Positions 6,868 to 14,565 are shown, counted from the first letter of the stretch. The stretch is 34,056 nucleotides of DNA from Jeotgalibacillus salarius (GCF_004405125.1 NZ_SORX01000017.1:1-34056); one strand, 5' to 3'. A program made the numbers and translations. Notes: generated by a model not told the origin, from the letters alone.

Positions 6868-7110
6868 TTAAAGCGGACCCTTAAGCGGCATCATAAATGT
6901 TGTCCAGTAAGTAAATCCTGCAAAGAAAATTGTTAAGTATACAAAGAATACATACACATACATGCGCTCAGATAATTTCATGTACCCTAAAAGGATGAAA
7001 AAGCCTGTCTGGGCCAGGAAAAGCAATGAAGTTTTTGGCATATGTCCTAAATAAAATAATACAGAAAAAATTCCAGTCCAAAACCCCATAACGCGATACA
7101 TTTTATCCAA
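6868..7110 (-). CDS. yqgY: DUF2626 small membrane protein, YqgY-like
   Basis: An 80-residue protein with about three hydrophobic segments and the family's RVMGFWTGIFSVLFYLG and KLSERMYVYVF...GFTYWTTFMMP patterns. Function unknown; widely conserved in Bacillales beside mgsR and the comG operon. I start it at the TTG at 7110, because AAGGAGGG lies seven bases upstream and this gives the family's usual MxRMYRV-type beginning. The longer open frame to 7233 lacks a ribosome site and family similarity. Confidence 0.86.
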   Translation of the reverse strand: MDKMYRVMGFWTGIFSVLFYLGHMPKTSLLFLAQTGFFILLGYMKLSERMYVYVFFVYLTIFFAGFTYWTTFMMPLKGPL

Positions 7111-7147
7111 CCGAATCCCTCCTTTACGCAAACAATACATCGAACCT

Positions 7148-7177
7148 ATTATATAGGATACCATATTATAAAGTAAA
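7148..7177 (-). promoter_or_regulatory. Possible sigma-A promoter for yqgY
   Basis: On the minus strand TTTACT (7177-7172) and a perfect TATAAT (7153-7148) are separated by 18 bases, about 38 bases before the yqgY start. Spacing is slightly long. Confidence 0.4.
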
Positions 7178-7380
7178 TAATCCATATTATTATATGTGAC
7201 GATTGAGTGATTTTTAAATTTAAGCCTATACATTCATTGAACAAGTCGCAACGATTATATAGTGCTTATATAAACTTCATTAAATTTCCGATATAAAAGC
7301 TACAAATTATTCAAATGACAATCAATTTCTCAACAAATTGTGAACAATTAGAAATTATTTATTTATTTCATGTAAAATAG

Positions 7381-7406
7381 GTGTACATTTATTATACAAG
7401 TGGTAT
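7381..7406 (+). promoter_or_regulatory. Candidate sigma-B promoter of mgsR
   Basis: GTGTAC (7381-7386), 14 bases, then TGGTAT (7401-7406) resembles the general-stress GTTTAA-N12-15-GGGTAT pattern (4 of 6 and 5 of 6). In B. subtilis mgsR is sigma-B dependent. The 365-base gap 7111-7475 is otherwise very AT-rich, so chance matches are possible. Confidence 0.4.
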
Positions 7407-7475
7407 ACAATTGATATAACATAAATATTACTTAATCAAATATTTTACAAAAATTAAACAAATGGAGGTAAGATC

Positions 7476-7856
7476 ATGAATCAAATAACTTTCTTTACTT
7501 ATCCGAGCTGTACATCTTGCAGAAAGACAAAGAAGTGGTTAAAAGAGAATGAAGTAAATGTCAACGAACGACACATCTTTAGAGAAACACCTGATTATGA
7601 TGAATTGATGAATTTACTCTCTTTAACTACAGAAGGGTTAGACGAGCTTCTTGCTACTCGAAGCCAGTCCTTCAAAGCACTTGATAGAGATGTGGAAGAC
7701 CTGCCATTATCAGAGGTTGTGAAGTTGATCATTGAAGATCCTAAGTTATTAAAACGTCCAATTTTAACTGACGGAAAATCTCTAATTGTAGGCTATAATC
7801 CTGAAGGTTTAAGAAGTCTCTCAAATAAGAAGCAAGCGTACAAACTATCAAGCTGA
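7476..7856 (+). CDS. mgsR: MgsR-like Spx/ArsC-family RNA polymerase-binding regulator
   Basis: The 126-residue protein has an ArsC/Spx thioredoxin-like fold with the redox CxxC at Cys12-Cys15 (PSCTSCRK). Other family phrases are RHIFRETP, LATRSQSFKAL, LLKRPILTD and VGYNPE. Spx-type proteins bind the RNA polymerase alpha C-terminal domain and redirect transcription under stress; B. subtilis MgsR (YqgZ) controls a sub-regulon of the general stress response. The RSQSFK and RETP phrases, and the position between yqgY and comGA, favour MgsR over Spx. The ATG at 7476 has TGGAGGT eight bases upstream. A sigma-B-like promoter is seen at 7381. The transcript ends at an exceptionally long hairpin (7872). 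Confidence 0.9.
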   Translation: MNQITFFTYPSCTSCRKTKKWLKENEVNVNERHIFRETPDYDELMNLLSLTTEGLDELLATRSQSFKALDRDVEDLPLSEVVKLIIEDPKLLKRPILTDGKSLIVGYNPEGLRSLSNKKQAYKLSS

Positions 7857-7871
7857 TATTCTTTTGAGCTT

Positions 7872-7930
7872 AATGTCGGTTCACATATGATTGCATACAA
7901 TGCAATCATATGTGAACCGACATTTTTTTA
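7872..7930. terminator. Perfect 25-bp stem hairpin terminator after mgsR
   Basis: Positions 7872-7896 are perfectly complementary to 7900-7924 with a 3-base loop (ACA) and a run of seven T (7923-7929). This is roughly twice the stem length of the other terminators in the window. Being a near-perfect DNA palindrome it would form the same hairpin in antisense RNA. Confidence 0.85.
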
Positions 7931-8058
7931 TTTCATATTGTTTATAGATTTTAGAAATAAAGCGCTGAGTAATTAAATGTCAAACAATTAAAAAAACTTA
8001 AAGACAACGGCTGCTTTTTCGTGTATAGTGTAAATAAATTCAGAAAGGATGTGAAAAA

Positions 8059-9129
8059 ATGCCATATGGCACTGAACTGTTAGCCCAAAATTTATTAAGG
8101 GAGGCATTCAAAAAGCAAGGGTCCGACATTCACTTTATACCTGAATCTGAGCAGATGATTGTACAGATTCGTGCACTTGGAGACCTCACAATGCACAAGA
8201 AAATCTCTGTCAATCAGGGAGAGAGACTCATCTCTCATTTTAAGTTTAAGGCATCACTGGATATCGGTGAAAAGCGCAAACCTCAAAGCGGTGCAAGTAC
8301 CGTAACGATTGAAGAAGAAAAAGTTTCCCTCAGAATATCCACTCTTCCTTCAGCAGAAGGCAAAGAAAGCATGGTCATCAGACTATTACCTCAGTCATTC
8401 GCAGTTCCAATCGAAAAACTATCTCTCTTCTCGAATTCCGCTAAAACTCTAACCATTCTGGTAAGACAACCTCAAGGTTTAATATTATTTTCCGGTCCAA
8501 CTGGAAGCGGTAAGTCCACCACTTTATATTCACTCATTCACTATTGTTCCACTGAGCTCAATCGCAGTATTATCACACTGGAAGACCCTGTTGAAAGAAA
8601 TGAAGATCATGTATTACAGGTTCAAATTAATGAAAGAGCAGGTGTAACGTATGCTTCTGGTCTTAAAGCTGTTTTAAGACACGACCCTGATATGATTATC
8701 ATTGGGGAAATACGTGATGAAGAAACTGCTGACATAGCTGTGAAGGCAGCTTTAAGCGGGCATCTTGTATTATCTACGCTGCACGCAAAAGATACGAAAG
8801 GCGCGATCAGAAGGATGATCGACCTTGGCATCCGAAAAGAAGATTTAAAACAGTCTTTAATTGGAGCGACAGGGCAGCGGCTGGTAAAAATACAGGTGGA
8901 TGGTAAAACGCAATCAAGAACTTCAATTTATGAAATTATGACTTCAAATGCGGTATGTGATTATTTAGACGAGCTTCCGCTGCAATATCCATATGCTACA
9001 CTTGAGCAGCTCTTCAGGAAAGGAGCAGCTTTAGGATATGTATCTTCTCAGGAATATCATCGCTGGATCACACCGACAGTCTACTATCCCCAAAAAAGAT
9101 CAGCCGGTTTTCCTTCACCGATTAAGTGA
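8059..9129 (+). CDS. comGA: ComGA, competence pseudopilus assembly ATPase
   Basis: ComGA is the GspE/PilB-type ATPase that powers assembly of the competence pseudopilus for DNA uptake at the cytoplasmic membrane. The 356-residue protein has an N-terminal domain (about 1-125), the Walker A motif GPTGSGKST (146-154), an Asp box in TLEDPVE (about 174-179), Walker B around DPDMIIIGEIRD (209-220) and a His box near LSTLHAKDT. It lacks the large N-terminal extension of PilB, as ComGA does. The ATG at 8059 has AAAGGAT upstream. A likely -10 (TATAGT, 8024-8029) is present without a good -35, consistent with an activator-dependent (ComK-type) promoter. The 3' end overlaps comGB by 92 bases. Confidence 0.96.
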   Translation: MPYGTELLAQNLLREAFKKQGSDIHFIPESEQMIVQIRALGDLTMHKKISVNQGERLISHFKFKASLDIGEKRKPQSGASTVTIEEEKVSLRISTLPSAEGKESMVIRLLPQSFAVPIEKLSLFSNSAKTLTILVRQPQGLILFSGPTGSGKSTTLYSLIHYCSTELNRSIITLEDPVERNEDHVLQVQINERAGVTYASGLKAVLRHDPDMIIIGEIRDEETADIAVKAALSGHLVLSTLHAKDTKGAIRRMIDLGIRKEDLKQSLIGATGQRLVKIQVDGKTQSRTSIYEIMTSNAVCDYLDELPLQYPYATLEQLFRKGAALGYVSSQEYHRWITPTVYYPQKRSAGFPSPIK

Positions 9130-10096
9130 ACTGCGTGAAAACGGCTATCCACTGGATCAATCCCTCAGCTTTCTTTTTTTGCAATTCTCATCCCTGAAGA
9201 ATCAGGACCAGCTAATAAACAATCTCGTTAACGGCTCATCTATAAGTGAAACGCTGAAAATGCTTGGTTTTCCGTCATATGCATGTATGCACCTTTATTT
9301 CGCAGAACAGTATGGAAACATTGGCAGTTCGCTTTCTGAGACAGCTTTCCTCATGAAACACCGGGAAAATCAAAAGAAAAAATTAATCGCGATCCTGCAG
9401 TATCCTCTGTTCTTAATCCTTCTCTTTGTATTTGTATCCGCAGTATTGAATATGTATCTGCTTCCGAGAATGACTCAACTTTATCAGTCTATTGGCAGTG
9501 ACCAGTCTAAAATTATTATCATTGCGGACACTTTATTTCAAACGCTCCCTCAATTCTTCATCATCGCGTTACTATTCATTTCGCTATTCACCTTTATTTT
9601 CACGATTACTTTGATGAAAAGATCTCCATTAGAAAGATGGAAAACACTGTCCTCGCTGCCGTTTGCAGGTTTCTATTTTAAACATTATCACAGTTATCTG
9701 TTTTCAAGAGAAGCGTCAACACTGCTGATGAGCGGCTTATCATTTCAACAAATGCTGCAAACCTTTATTGACCAGCCTTACAGACCTCTTTTTAAAGACA
9801 TCGGGCGGTTTATGACGGAAGAGCTTGAAAGAGGCCAGAGCGTATATCATACAATGCTGTTACTGCCTTATTTCACTGATGAATTACTGCGAATAACTCA
9901 GCATGGAGAAATGAACGGTAACCTTGAAAAGGAATGGGGATTCTACAGTAAGTATTGTTTAGCGGCACTTGAAGAAAAATCAGGGAGGTATTTTAATTTT
10001 CTGCAGCCAGTAATCTTTACACTTTTAGGAATAGCGGTGATTGGCGCATATTTAGTTATTCTTTTACCAGTTTTTAATTTATTACAAACTATTTGA
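9038..10096 (+). CDS. comGB: ComGB, polytopic membrane protein of the competence pseudopilus machine
   Basis: ComGB is the GspF/PilC-type inner membrane platform protein of the pseudopilus assembly system. The 352-residue product shows the two GspF-like cytoplasmic domains and three strong membrane segments (about 119-139, 168-190 and 325-347). Phrases such as FLHRLSELRENGYPL, LSFQQMLQ and LITQHGE-type TQHGEMNGNLE fit the family. The ATG at 9038 lies 12 bases after AGGAG and within comGA. Homology really begins near FLHRLSEL (residue 25), so a shorter start using a non-ATG codon is possible, but no better ATG, GTG or TTG with a ribosome site is visible. It overlaps comGC by a few bases if the upstream TTG is counted. 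Confidence 0.9.
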   Translation: MYLLRNIIAGSHRQSTIPKKDQPVFLHRLSELRENGYPLDQSLSFLFLQFSSLKNQDQLINNLVNGSSISETLKMLGFPSYACMHLYFAEQYGNIGSSLSETAFLMKHRENQKKKLIAILQYPLFLILLFVFVSAVLNMYLLPRMTQLYQSIGSDQSKIIIIADTLFQTLPQFFIIALLFISLFTFIFTITLMKRSPLERWKTLSSLPFAGFYFKHYHSYLFSREASTLLMSGLSFQQMLQTFIDQPYRPLFKDIGRFMTEELERGQSVYHTMLLLPYFTDELLRITQHGEMNGNLEKEWGFYSKYCLAALEEKSGRYFNFLQPVIFTLLGIAVIGAYLVILLPVFNLLQTI

Positions 10097-10113
10097 TTGA
10101 TGGAGGAAACATG

Positions 10114-10449
10114 ATGAGAAAAAAATTGATTAATTTGATAAAAAATAATCGGGCATTTACTTTAATTGAAATGGTGATTGTGTTACTGGTCATTTCAGTA
10201 CTGCTGATTGTCAGCTTGCCGAATATCTCTTCTCAAAGTAAAGAAATTAACGGCAAAGGCTGTGAAGCATTCCAGCAAATGGTACAAGCCCAGGTGGAAT
10301 CATTCAGGATGTCAGAAAAATCACTGCCGGCTGACATGGATGCTCTGCAACTGGCAGGATATTTAAATCAGCATGAAACCACATGTCCTGACGGTAGAGA
10401 ATTGACGATAGAAGCAGATGGGAATGTTGCGATTGTCAGTGAACCTTGA
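10114..10449 (+). CDS. comGC: ComGC, major competence pseudopilin
   Basis: ComGC is the major pilin-like subunit of the pseudopilus that lets DNA cross the wall. The 111-residue precursor has a basic leader (about 14 residues) and a class III processing region FTLIEMVIVLLVISVLLIVSLP with the conserved Glu at +5. Two cysteines (in GKGCEAF and TTCPDG) are placed as in B. subtilis ComGC, where they form a disulfide. The residue before the cleavage site is Ala (RA-FTLIE), not the usual Gly. There are two adjacent ATGs (10111, 10114); TGGAGG at 10101-10106 gives better spacing to 10114. It lies in the middle of the comG operon and shares 11 bases with comGD. Confidence 0.93.
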   Translation: MRKKLINLIKNNRAFTLIEMVIVLLVISVLLIVSLPNISSQSKEINGKGCEAFQQMVQAQVESFRMSEKSLPADMDALQLAGYLNQHETTCPDGRELTIEADGNVAIVSEP

Positions 10450-10882
10450 TCAGGAGAAAGGCTTTACGTTGATTGAAGTAATGATCGTATTATGTGTTGT
10501 CGGTTTATTCATTATAATTACATCCTCGGTTTATTCTTCAGCAAAGGAAATGTCCACTTCATTTGAAACTCAACTAACAAACGATCTGCACTTTGCACAG
10601 CTGGTAGCCCTTAAAGAAAAACAATACGTGACGGTCAGGTTTGATGCTTCCAAACAAAACTACAAAATGATTGCAGGATACACACCAAATGAAAAAGTGC
10701 TAGCAGATGTCATGCTACCTGAAAATGTTGAATTACTGGAAAACGGTACATTAAGCGTATTCAGATATGCTCCGTCAGGTAATACGACTACTTTTGGTGT
10801 AGTTCGATTTAAAGTTAATGGAGCATCTATGAATTATCATTTCTATCTTGCTAAAGGAAGATTTTATGTGGAAAAATCATAA
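10439..10882 (+). CDS. comGD: ComGD, minor competence pseudopilin
   Basis: Minor pilin-like protein of the competence pseudopilus. It has a short leader ending in EKG, the cleavage and membrane region GFTLIEVMIVLCVVGLFIII with the +5 Glu, and a beta-rich C-terminal part. It is about 147 residues if started at the GTG at 10439, which gives the B. subtilis-like MNxxxxEKGFTL beginning and an 11-base overlap with comGC. An ATG at 10418 is an alternative but has no clear ribosome site either. Translation is probably coupled to comGC. The 3' end overlaps comGE by 17 bases. Confidence 0.88.
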   Translation: MNLDQEKGFTLIEVMIVLCVVGLFIIITSSVYSSAKEMSTSFETQLTNDLHFAQLVALKEKQYVTVRFDASKQNYKMIAGYTPNEKVLADVMLPENVELLENGTLSVFRYAPSGNTTTFGVVRFKVNGASMNYHFYLAKGRFYVEKS

Positions 10883-11162
10883 AGGTTTCACACTTGTTGA
10901 GTCTATTTTGTCTCTTGGCATATGTATTACTTTCTGTCTGTTGATCCTGCCACTAATCGTTACCATTGTAGTAAAAGCTGATGAAGCTGAAGAGCGATCC
11001 ATCATGTATGGAATTGCTTATGAACAAATGAAAATTTATCAAGTAAAAGGAACCGTTGAAAGCAGTGTGGTTAAAGAAGGGGGAGAATACTTGATTGAAT
11101 TTAGACCGGATACCATGTGTGTGTCAAATGAAGATAGCGTCAGGGTATGTGTTCAGAAATAA
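10866..11162 (+). CDS. comGE: ComGE, minor competence pseudopilin
   Basis: A 98-residue pilin-like protein with leader MWKNHKG, processing motif GFTLVES (Glu at +5) and one membrane helix (about 8-30). The ATG at 10866 lies seven bases after AAGGAAG, both inside comGD. Two cysteines close to the C-terminus (MCVSNEDSVRVCVQ) could pair; this is an observation, not a known family trait. The assignment rests on operon position and the pilin signature, since ComGE proteins are poorly conserved. Confidence 0.84.
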   Translation: MWKNHKGFTLVESILSLGICITFCLLILPLIVTIVVKADEAEERSIMYGIAYEQMKIYQVKGTVESSVVKEGGEYLIEFRPDTMCVSNEDSVRVCVQK

Positions 11163-11571
11163 TAACAAAGGCTTCACAATGCTTGAAATAATGATCAGTA
11201 TCGGGATATTAACAGTTATTGCTCCGCTATTTGCGCTCTTAATTTTCAGTTTTGCCAGTCTTTTACATTATGAAAACCCTTCAAAAGAATGGGATGTATT
11301 CGCTATTCAATTCCAAAATGAAATTGGTCCTTTAACAATTGAGTCTCACACACAACAGTCTCTAACATTTACAAGAGGGGAAGCGATAATCAGATTCTCC
11401 AAATATGGAACGCTTCTTCGAAAGACAGTCAATGGAACCGGTCACGAAATTCATCTGACGGATATAAAAGATTTGATGATTTGGACAGATAATCAGCTGG
11501 TTATGATGGAGGTGGAGTTTGCCGATGGGATTAAAAGAAAAACCGTATTTTATACGAGTATTCAAGAATGA
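11149..11571 (+). CDS. comGF: ComGF, competence pseudopilus protein
   Basis: Pilin-like protein of the comG operon, about 140 residues, with NKGFTMLEI processing motif (Glu at +5) and a membrane segment (about 9-32). The C-terminal domain resembles ComGF (FAIQFQNEIGPL, IIRFSKYGTLLRKTVNGTGH). I start it at the GTG at 11149, which gives an 8-residue leader and a 14-base overlap with comGE. The ATG at 11128 is an equally possible start giving a 15-residue leader. Neither has a strong ribosome site, suggesting coupling to comGE. The 3' end overlaps comGG by 47 bases. Confidence 0.84.
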   Translation: MFRNNNKGFTMLEIMISIGILTVIAPLFALLIFSFASLLHYENPSKEWDVFAIQFQNEIGPLTIESHTQQSLTFTRGEAIIRFSKYGTLLRKTVNGTGHEIHLTDIKDLMIWTDNQLVMMEVEFADGIKRKTVFYTSIQE

Positions 11572-11728
11572 AGACGGTTCGATATTGTTGCCGGTATTAA
11601 TATTTTTTTTATTACTGTTATCAGCCTCAACAGTCATTGCAACAATTTCTATAGACAGAGTGCGACATGCCGAAATGATGTCTGATTACTATCGTCAGGC
11701 AGCGGCAGACCTATGGAGGACCGAATAA
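11525..11728 (+). CDS. comGG: ComGG-like protein, unusually short
   Basis: The last comG gene encodes 67 residues with one membrane helix (about 20-40). It lacks the standard GFxxxE pilin motif (DGSILLPVL instead), as other ComGG proteins do. The ATG at 11525 has a GGAGGTGGAG stretch upstream and lies inside comGF. B. subtilis ComGG is about 124 residues, so roughly half of the expected C-terminal domain is missing; the frame closes at 11728, only 63 bases before aroK. I found no obvious continuation in another frame. It may be a genuine short form or a truncated remnant. Confidence 0.7.
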   Translation: MGLKEKPYFIRVFKNEDGSILLPVLIFFLLLLSASTVIATISIDRVRHAEMMSDYYRQAAADLWRTE

Positions 11729-11730
11729 AG

Positions 11731-11759
11731 TAGGCACAGAAGATAAAATCATGTATGAT
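11731..11759 (+). promoter_or_regulatory. Possible sigma-A promoter for aroK
   Basis: TAGGCA (11731-11736) and TATGAT (11754-11759) are 17 bases apart, 32 bases before the aroK start. No terminator separates comGG from aroK, so read-through from comG is also possible. Confidence 0.4.
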
Positions 11760-11791
11760 GAATCAAAATTAATACATGAAGGTGATTCCAG

Positions 11792-12295
11792 ATGAAGATT
11801 TACTTAATTGGTTTTATGGGAGCGGGAAAGTCAACGATTGGACGGGTATTAAGCAGAGAATTGTCTGCATCTTTTATCGACTTGGACCAGTGGATCGAAC
11901 AGACTGAAAAGAAAAAGATCAGCACGATTTTTCAAATGGATGGAGAACTGGCATTCAGAAATATTGAAGTAGAAGCACTGAAAAGAACTGATGCAGAAAT
12001 CGTTGCTACTGGGGGTGGCATATTATATTTTGAAGATACCGGAAAATGGATGCGTGAAAATGGAACGGTTATTTATCTCCACGCCCCATTTGAAGAGTTG
12101 TATGCAAGAATAGAAGGCGATCAATCCAGACCAGTTGCAGCAAAACCTTATAAGGAGCTGGAAGAGCTATTTCATAAAAGAACGGTTCTCTATGAGCAAG
12201 TATCTCATCATCGAGTTTCGGTATCGCATTGCTCCCCGGAGGATAGTGTAAAGGCTATTATCTTATCAACCCTTAAGGAGAACAAAGGTAAATAA
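11792..12295 (+). CDS. aroK: Shikimate kinase
   Basis: Phosphorylates shikimate at the 3-hydroxyl with ATP, the fifth step of the chorismate pathway, in the cytoplasm. The 167-residue protein has the Walker A GFMGAGKST (7-15), the shikimate-binding DLDQWIE region (Asp32, Asp34), Arg in ELAFRNIE, the TGGG segment and the lid Arg in DQSRPVA. The ATG at 11792 follows AAGGTGAT by six bases. AroQ, two steps earlier in the same pathway, is also encoded in this window at 24406. The 3' end overlaps the opposing yqhG by 23 bases. Confidence 0.95.
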   Translation: MKIYLIGFMGAGKSTIGRVLSRELSASFIDLDQWIEQTEKKKISTIFQMDGELAFRNIEVEALKRTDAEIVATGGGILYFEDTGKWMRENGTVIYLHAPFEELYARIEGDQSRPVAAKPYKELEELFHKRTVLYEQVSHHRVSVSHCSPEDSVKAIILSTLKENKGK

Positions 12296-12959
12296 GGCCG
12301 GCAGAAATGTGATGAATTGAAATAGATGGATCGGGTTTATTCTTTTGAAGAACGGCAGCATGCTGCTCACTATTTTCTTCGAGTAACTGTTCACAATACT
12401 TTTCAAATCGTGTATTTAGGATGTTTAGTGCTGTTTCGTAAGGAATGCGATTGGAATGAAGAACACTTCCATTTGGTCTGGTTTCAAATAAATGCAGATC
12501 CGGTATTTTTTCATGTGAATTCATCAGTATGAGTCCAGTTGTTAATGAAATACGACTATCTATCCTGATGCTGGCAGGACCTGGAGGTATAATTCCTGTG
12601 GTTAATTGCAAATGTATCCAGGGAAATAGATCCCTCTGGTTTTCTGCTTTTTCATAAGCAGTATAGAATCGGTTTTCCTCCTGAGCTGAAGCGAGCATTG
12701 ATTGGAAAATGGGGTGATCATAGTTAAGCTGAGTGAAACCTTTATGATTGCTTGTGTCAGGTGAATCAACGAGCATAATTTGAAGTGGATCTCCTGACTG
12801 ATTAAGAGCGTCCCGATAATGCCAGTAAAAAGGACGATTCATAAACTTTCTGTCCAGCTGCTCTGACAGCTGGACGGCTGCTTTGTTAGCTGATTCCGTC
12901 ACAATTGCTCCATTTGATTTCAGGTATTCAATTACCAGTCTGTAAGCCTCTTTCAGCAT
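12273..12959 (-). CDS. yqhG: YqhG family protein of unknown function
   Basis: A 228-residue soluble protein of the YqhG family, found in Bacillales next to the SNF2-like helicase gene yqhH. Recognisable phrases are NRPFYWHY, GFTQLNYDHPIF, RFYTAYEKAE and LFPWIHLQL. No catalytic motif is visible. The ATG at 12959 has GAGGG eight bases upstream; an ATG at 12974 has none. It overlaps the end of yqhH by 32 bases, so the two are almost certainly one translationally linked unit, and the pairing hints at a shared role. The last 23 bases overlap aroK antisense. Confidence 0.86.
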   Translation of the reverse strand: MLKEAYRLVIEYLKSNGAIVTESANKAAVQLSEQLDRKFMNRPFYWHYRDALNQSGDPLQIMLVDSPDTSNHKGFTQLNYDHPIFQSMLASAQEENRFYTAYEKAENQRDLFPWIHLQLTTGIIPPGPASIRIDSRISLTTGLILMNSHEKIPDLHLFETRPNGSVLHSNRIPYETALNILNTRFEKYCEQLLEENSEQHAAVLQKNKPDPSISIHHISAGLIYLCSP

Positions 12960-14565
12960 GATTGACGCCCTCATTTGCTAAATAGTCTTCAAGTAAATTT
13001 AATTTATATTTTATTTCTTCTTCTGACCTGGAGTTCATTAATGCGTCTTCTAAATACTTCTCTGCTTCTATCCTTTCGGTAGAAAGGATTTGTTCATGCT
13101 CCCCAATAATTGCTTCAAACAGATGGACTTTGTTTTCTAATAAAGTCCATATTCTTTCTTCAATCGTATTTTTATTCAATAGATAGATGATTTCAACATC
13201 TTTTTCCTGCCCCAGCCTGTGAATTCTTCCAATTCTCTGCTCTAGCTTCATTGGATTCCAGGGCAGATCAGCATGAATCACACAGCTGCAGAATTGGAGA
13301 TTTAATCCTTCAGATCCGGCTTCAGTAGCAATCATCACGTCAGCATGATCTCTGAAAAGGTCAGTCATCCATTTTTTCTTACCTTTTTTAAAGCCCCCTC
13401 GAAACATCACAGAAGATACGTTGTGTTGTTTTAGATACCATTGCAAATAGAGCTGAGTTGCACGGTACTGAGTAAAGACCAGTACTTTATCCTTTCTTTT
13501 ATTGATAATTTCAAGTATTTCTTTTCCTTTCACCGTCTCGAGCTGACCGGGTGTAATATTCAATATTGGACCAAGTACATGACATAGATCTTTGTGCTGT
13601 TCTCTTTTAAGAGCTTTTAATAAAGCAATACTCGAACTGCATCCCTGCTTTAACAGTGTCAGATGAGTGAATTGGTGAGTGTTAACCCTTTTTAGTTCCC
13701 TAAAGGCTTTTTCTACAGCAACATATAATTCTCTCTCATAACCTGATTGGTCCAGCCACTTTATTTCAATGTTTCTTTTTGTCCATTTAATATCAGTGTC
13801 TTTTTTTCTGGTGCGTATCATGAGTGAATTCATCCGCTCGTGAAAAATTTTGCTATTTTCCAAAGACATTCTTTTGAATTCTTTTTTATCTTCAAATAAC
13901 CCTGGACTGACTAAGGTTGACAATGTGAAAAGTTCTTCTGATTTATTTTGGACGGGTGTGGCTGTAAGGAGCAGCAAATATGTTTTTTGTAATGATGAAA
14001 CGAACTGATAGTTCATTGTTTTCGGATTAGAAAGTTTGTGCGCTTCATCTACTATGACGAGGTCGAAATACAAATCAGTAAATATAGTTCTGAAAGGTTC
14101 TCTTTTTAACAAATCTATGGATGCGATCGTTACCGGATAGGTGCGCCATTCTTTTTTACCTTTATGGATAATTGATGAAATACCCAGGTTGTAAAGTTCA
14201 GATTGCCATTGTCCTGCAAGTGAAGATGGCACCAGTATCAAGACAGAAGTTGCAAGGTGACGAAGCTGTAATTCTTTTAAAATGATAGCTGCTTCAGCTG
14301 TTTTCCCAAGCCCCACTTCATCTGCCAGAATCGCACTGCCGTTCATATCAAAAATCACTTTTTCAGCAGCATTTATCTGGTGAGGCAGAGGTTGAAACAT
14401 AGGCATGAACTTTAAAGATAATAATTCACGCCCATTTACTAACATACTTTTATGTAGTTGTTGAACTTTCCTGTTCAAGTGATAGTTTGACGGTCTGTTT
14501 GAATATAAATAAGATAGAAAGTCTTCTTTCCAGCCCGCTTCATGAGTGACTATTGAAAATGTCAT
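12928..14565 (-). CDS. yqhH: SNF2-family DNA/RNA helicase-like ATPase, YqhH
   Basis: A 545-residue superfamily 2 ATPase of the SNF2/RapA type. Motif I (DEVGLGKTAEAAI, GKT at about 87-89), motif II DEAH (174-177), motif III TATP (about 202-205) and motif VI QRIGRIHRLGQ (444-454) are all intact. SNF2-type proteins use ATP to translocate on double-stranded DNA and remodel bound proteins such as RNA polymerase; the specific job of YqhH is unknown. The open frame reaches 14643, but the ATG at 14565 has AAAGGAGA eight bases upstream. It is the first gene of the yqhH-yqhG unit, divergent from the gcvT riboswitch region. Confidence 0.92.
   Translation of the reverse strand: MTFSIVTHEAGWKEDFLSYLYSNRPSNYHLNRKVQQLHKSMLVNGRELLSLKFMPMFQPLPHQINAAEKVIFDMNGSAILADEVGLGKTAEAAIILKELQLRHLATSVLILVPSSLAGQWQSELYNLGISSIIHKGKKEWRTYPVTIASIDLLKREPFRTIFTDLYFDLVIVDEAHKLSNPKTMNYQFVSSLQKTYLLLLTATPVQNKSEELFTLSTLVSPGLFEDKKEFKRMSLENSKIFHERMNSLMIRTRKKDTDIKWTKRNIEIKWLDQSGYERELYVAVEKAFRELKRVNTHQFTHLTLLKQGCSSSIALLKALKREQHKDLCHVLGPILNITPGQLETVKGKEILEIINKRKDKVLVFTQYRATQLYLQWYLKQHNVSSVMFRGGFKKGKKKWMTDLFRDHADVMIATEAGSEGLNLQFCSCVIHADLPWNPMKLEQRIGRIHRLGQEKDVEIIYLLNKNTIEERIWTLLENKVHLFEAIIGEHEQILSTERIEAEKYLEDALMNSRSEEEIKYKLNLLEDYLANEGVNHAERGLQTGN

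Noticed and set aside
7931-8058. ComK box before comGA
   Set aside because: I looked for paired AAAA-N5-TTTT motifs upstream of the TATAGT -10 box and found none exact. Only a general A/T-run pattern is present, so I do not list it.
9038-9129. Possible frameshift between comGA and comGB because of the 92-base overlap
   Set aside because: Both products are full length with family-like ends, and the overlap is explained by an early comGB start behind AGGAG.
11729-11791. Frameshifted continuation of comGG
   Set aside because: The 63 bases before aroK show no ComGG-like sequence in the other frames that I can recognise, so a simple frameshift is not supported.
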